Assembly (NCBI RefSeq): GCF_000718255.1
Contig: NZ_JOFJ01000014.1
Location: 124,001 to 188,000, forward strand
Length of the DNA stretch: 64,000 nt
From: Spirillospora albida
GTDB taxonomy: Bacteria; Actinomycetota; Actinomycetes; Streptosporangiales; Streptosporangiaceae
Direction: 5' to 3'
The notes beneath the pieces were generated by a model. It ran no database searches and had not been told where the DNA came from. It was given only the letters and a program-made list of their open reading frames with translations. Below, piece by piece: positions 62,435-64,000 of this stretch; the stretch's first letter is position 1, and each line of letters begins with the position of its first letter. The position numbers and the translations under genes were made by a program.

Positions 62435-63183
62435 ACGCCCTGCACACCGACGTCGGCGCGTACGCGCTCGGGCTGCTGGAGGACGCCGACCGGCGCGCGT
62501 TCGAGGCCCACCTGCCGGCCTGCTTCACCTGCCACGAGGAGCTGACCGTCCTGCGCGGCGTCGCCCGCACCCTGGACGGCATGGGCCCGATCGCCGAGCC
62601 GGCCGGCGCCGCGCCCGTCCCGCCCGAGCCCGCCGTGGTGACCGACCTGCTGCGGCACCGCTCCCGCCGGGAGCGCCGCGGCCGGACGGTCCGCGCGCTG
62701 GCCGGCGCCGCCGCCGGCCTGGTCCTGCTCGCCGGCGCCGCCGGGACCGGGTTCACGCTCGGCGACGACCCCGACCCGGCCGCCGCGCCTCCGCCGGCCA
62801 CCGCCTCGCCTGGGAGAACGGCCCCCGCGGCGGACGGCGGCGTGGAGGCGCTGCTGGCGGGCGGCGACAAGGTGTCCGCCGAGGACCCCGCGACCGGCGT
62901 GTCCGGGACGGTCGCCATGGAGGGCAAGCTGTGGGGCAGCAAGGTCGCGCTGCGCCTCAGCCGGGTCAAGGGCCCCCTCCGGTGCGAGCTGGTCGCGGTG
63001 GACCGGGCCGGGAACGCGCACACCGTCGCGGGCTGGACCGTCCCCCCGAAGGGCTACGGCCGGCCGGGCTCCCCCGCCCCCCTGACCATGATGGGCGGCA
63101 CGGCACTGCTCCCCGAGGAGATCGAGAGGTTCGAGATCAGGACGATCGGCGGGCACGACACCCTGCTGACCATCCCCGCCTGA
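62431..63183 (+). CDS. Zinc-binding anti-sigma factor
   Basis: A 250-residue membrane protein. The cytoplasmic N-terminus is a ZAS-type anti-sigma domain with H-x3-C-x2-C (HLPACFTC) in the pattern DVGAYALGLLEDADRRAFE. One transmembrane helix (~88-110, LAGAAAGLVLLAGAAGTGF) leads to an external domain (~135-250) with VSGTVAMEGKLWGSKVALRL and RCELVAVDRAGNAHTVAGW, a beta-rich fold seen in similar anti-sigma factors. The zinc site may sense redox or simply hold structure. GTG 62431 overlaps the sigma stop. It releases the sigma factor on an unknown envelope or oxidative signal. Confidence 0.87.
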   Translation: MNALHTDVGAYALGLLEDADRRAFEAHLPACFTCHEELTVLRGVARTLDGMGPIAEPAGAAPVPPEPAVVTDLLRHRSRRERRGRTVRALAGAAAGLVLLAGAAGTGFTLGDDPDPAAAPPPATASPGRTAPAADGGVEALLAGGDKVSAEDPATGVSGTVAMEGKLWGSKVALRLSRVKGPLRCELVAVDRAGNAHTVAGWTVPPKGYGRPGSPAPLTMMGGTALLPEEIERFEIRTIGGHDTLLTIPA

Positions 63184-63199
63184 CGGATACGCTCTGCGG

Positions 63200-63886
63200 G
63201 TGAGTTCTTCGCTGGTGCTCCCCGGGCTTCGTGACGTGTACGCCGCATTCGTCCGGGAGGCCGAGGCCCTTCCCGGGTTGCCGGGGGCGCTGGAGGGCGA
63301 GGTGTGGGCGTCCGCCCGCCTGGGCGCCCTGGAGGCGGCCGCCCCGCACGCCGAGGGACGGCGCGCCGCGCTCGGCGACCTCATCACCACGCTGCGGGAC
63401 GCCGGGACGCCCGGCGCGCGGGCGTTCCTGCGCGCGATGGCCGCGATCGGGCCCGCCGAGGCGCGGCGCGCGGCCGGGAAGGCCGCCGACACCCTCACCG
63501 GCGCCGCGCCGGCCCCCTGGGAGGAATCGCTCGGACGCGTCGTCCCCGGCCAGGTCTGGCTGATCCAGGAGGGCCCCCTCGACGGCGACCGCCTCTTCTG
63601 CGAGTTCCGCTACGCGGGCGCCGGGACGTCCGGGATGCACGCCCTCGCCGTCCGCCTCGGCTACGGCGACACGCTGAGCGAGGCCGTCGTCGTCGGGGAC
63701 GTCCCGGCGCTGATGGCGGCGGCCCGGCAGGCGATGCAGGCCGAGCTGTGCGTCGTCCAGCCCTACGACGCCGCCGCCGTCGGCGCCCGGCTCCGCGCCG
63801 CGCTGGGCGGCACGGAGCCGGTACCCGAGGACTGCCACCCGGTGCTGCCGCTCGCCCGGCACCGGGCCGCGCTGCTGCCCGGCTAG
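63200..63886 (+). CDS. Hypothetical protein
   Basis: A 228-residue protein I do not recognise. It is probably soluble: no signal or membrane helix. The N-terminal half is helical and Ala/Arg-rich (EVWASARLGALEAAAPHAEG, LGDLITTLRDAG); the middle has a strand-rich block (VVPGQVWLIQEGPLDGDRLFCEFRYAG) and the C-terminus another helical stretch. It starts 16 bases after the anti-sigma stop (GTG 63200), so it may be the third gene of the sigma operon. The stop overlaps that of the convergent permease gene by four bases. No function is proposed. Confidence 0.6.
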   Translation: MSSSLVLPGLRDVYAAFVREAEALPGLPGALEGEVWASARLGALEAAAPHAEGRRAALGDLITTLRDAGTPGARAFLRAMAAIGPAEARRAAGKAADTLTGAAPAPWEESLGRVVPGQVWLIQEGPLDGDRLFCEFRYAGAGTSGMHALAVRLGYGDTLSEAVVVGDVPALMAAARQAMQAELCVVQPYDAAAVGARLRAALGGTEPVPEDCHPVLPLARHRAALLPG

Positions 63887-64000
63887 CGGCCCCGGTCGCG
63901 GTAGCGGCGCACCGACAGCGGCAGGAACACCGCCGTGATCGCCAGCGGCCACGCGAGGGCCATGAGGAGGCCGTGCCCGGCCGCCCACGACGTCCCGGTG
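63883..64000 (-). CDS. ABC-2 type permease, C-terminal end (partial)
   Basis: The last 38 codons of a minus-strand gene that continues past the window edge. The translation GLLMALAWPLAITAVFLPLS followed by VRRYRDRGR is a terminal transmembrane helix with a short basic tail, typical of DrrB-like ABC-2 exporters. The stop (TAG) is at 63885-63883 and overlaps the preceding hypothetical gene by four bases. Substrate and full structure cannot be seen; an ATPase gene would be expected further on. Confidence 0.65.
   Translation of the reverse strand, partial: TGTSWAAGHGLLMALAWPLAITAVFLPLSVRRYRDRGR

Overview
The window is about 64 kb of very GC-rich (well over 70%) actinobacterial chromosome. GTG starts are common, and genes in operons overlap by ATGA, GTGA or TAATG. 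The actinobacterial imuA'-imuB-dnaE2 mutasome, a Ser/Thr kinase with an external propeller, an ECF sigma/zinc anti-sigma pair, an MreB-like protein and a large LuxR-type ATPase regulator point to a morphologically complex actinomycete. A Streptosporangiales/Thermomonosporaceae-like genome (for example Actinomadura) is my inference; there is no rRNA or other taxonomic marker here. I see no tRNA, rRNA, CRISPR array, transposase or phage gene.

Layout. 0.2-5.5 kb: a DUF3562-like/double-STAS pair (-), a maltokinase-family kinase, an NlpC/P60 hydrolase and an MreB-like protein (+). 5.6-18.7 kb: a tightly overlapping six-gene minus-strand operon, transcribed as DUF4132, DUF4132, MoxR ATPase, DUF5682, VWA, SWIM zinc protein. 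Its family content matches the uncharacterised E. coli yehI-yehL-yehM-yehP-yehQ region, and it is my best candidate for an undescribed system. 18.8-24.7 kb: a DUF4189 membrane protein, a cystathionine gamma-lyase-family enzyme, a divergent amidohydrolase/glutamine-synthetase-like pair resembling a split FluG, and a FUSC membrane protein. 24.7-33.9 kb: DNA repair, with RecD2 helicase and an SDR on the minus strand and the error-prone mutasome on the plus strand, the latter preceded by a perfect LexA (SOS) box. 34.1-43.1 kb: Ser/Thr kinase, MMPL transporter, Ppx/GppA phosphatase, PH-domain protein, and the phosphate-scavenging enzymes GDPD and PhoD.

43.1-50.5 kb: an L-rhamnose catabolic locus (LacI-type regulator, LutABC lactate oxidation, RhaB kinase). 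Its divergent sugar-ABC ATPase breaks off near the C-terminus and continues in frame as the tail of an FG-GAP repeat protein. The permeases, binding protein, isomerase and aldolase normally expected are absent, so either a deletion or a misassembly has removed a block. 50.8-58 kb: LuxR-type ATPase regulator, then a Cys-nucleophile alpha/beta hydrolase next to an unusual GMC oxidoreductase, and a SRPBCC protein. 58-64 kb: a three-module CbxX-type AAA protein with one intact module, an ECF sigma factor with its anti-sigma factor, an unrecognised protein, and the end of an ABC-2 permease at the window edge.

Starts were chosen from visible ribosome-binding sites and overlaps. Family names come from motif recognition by eye, not from database searches.
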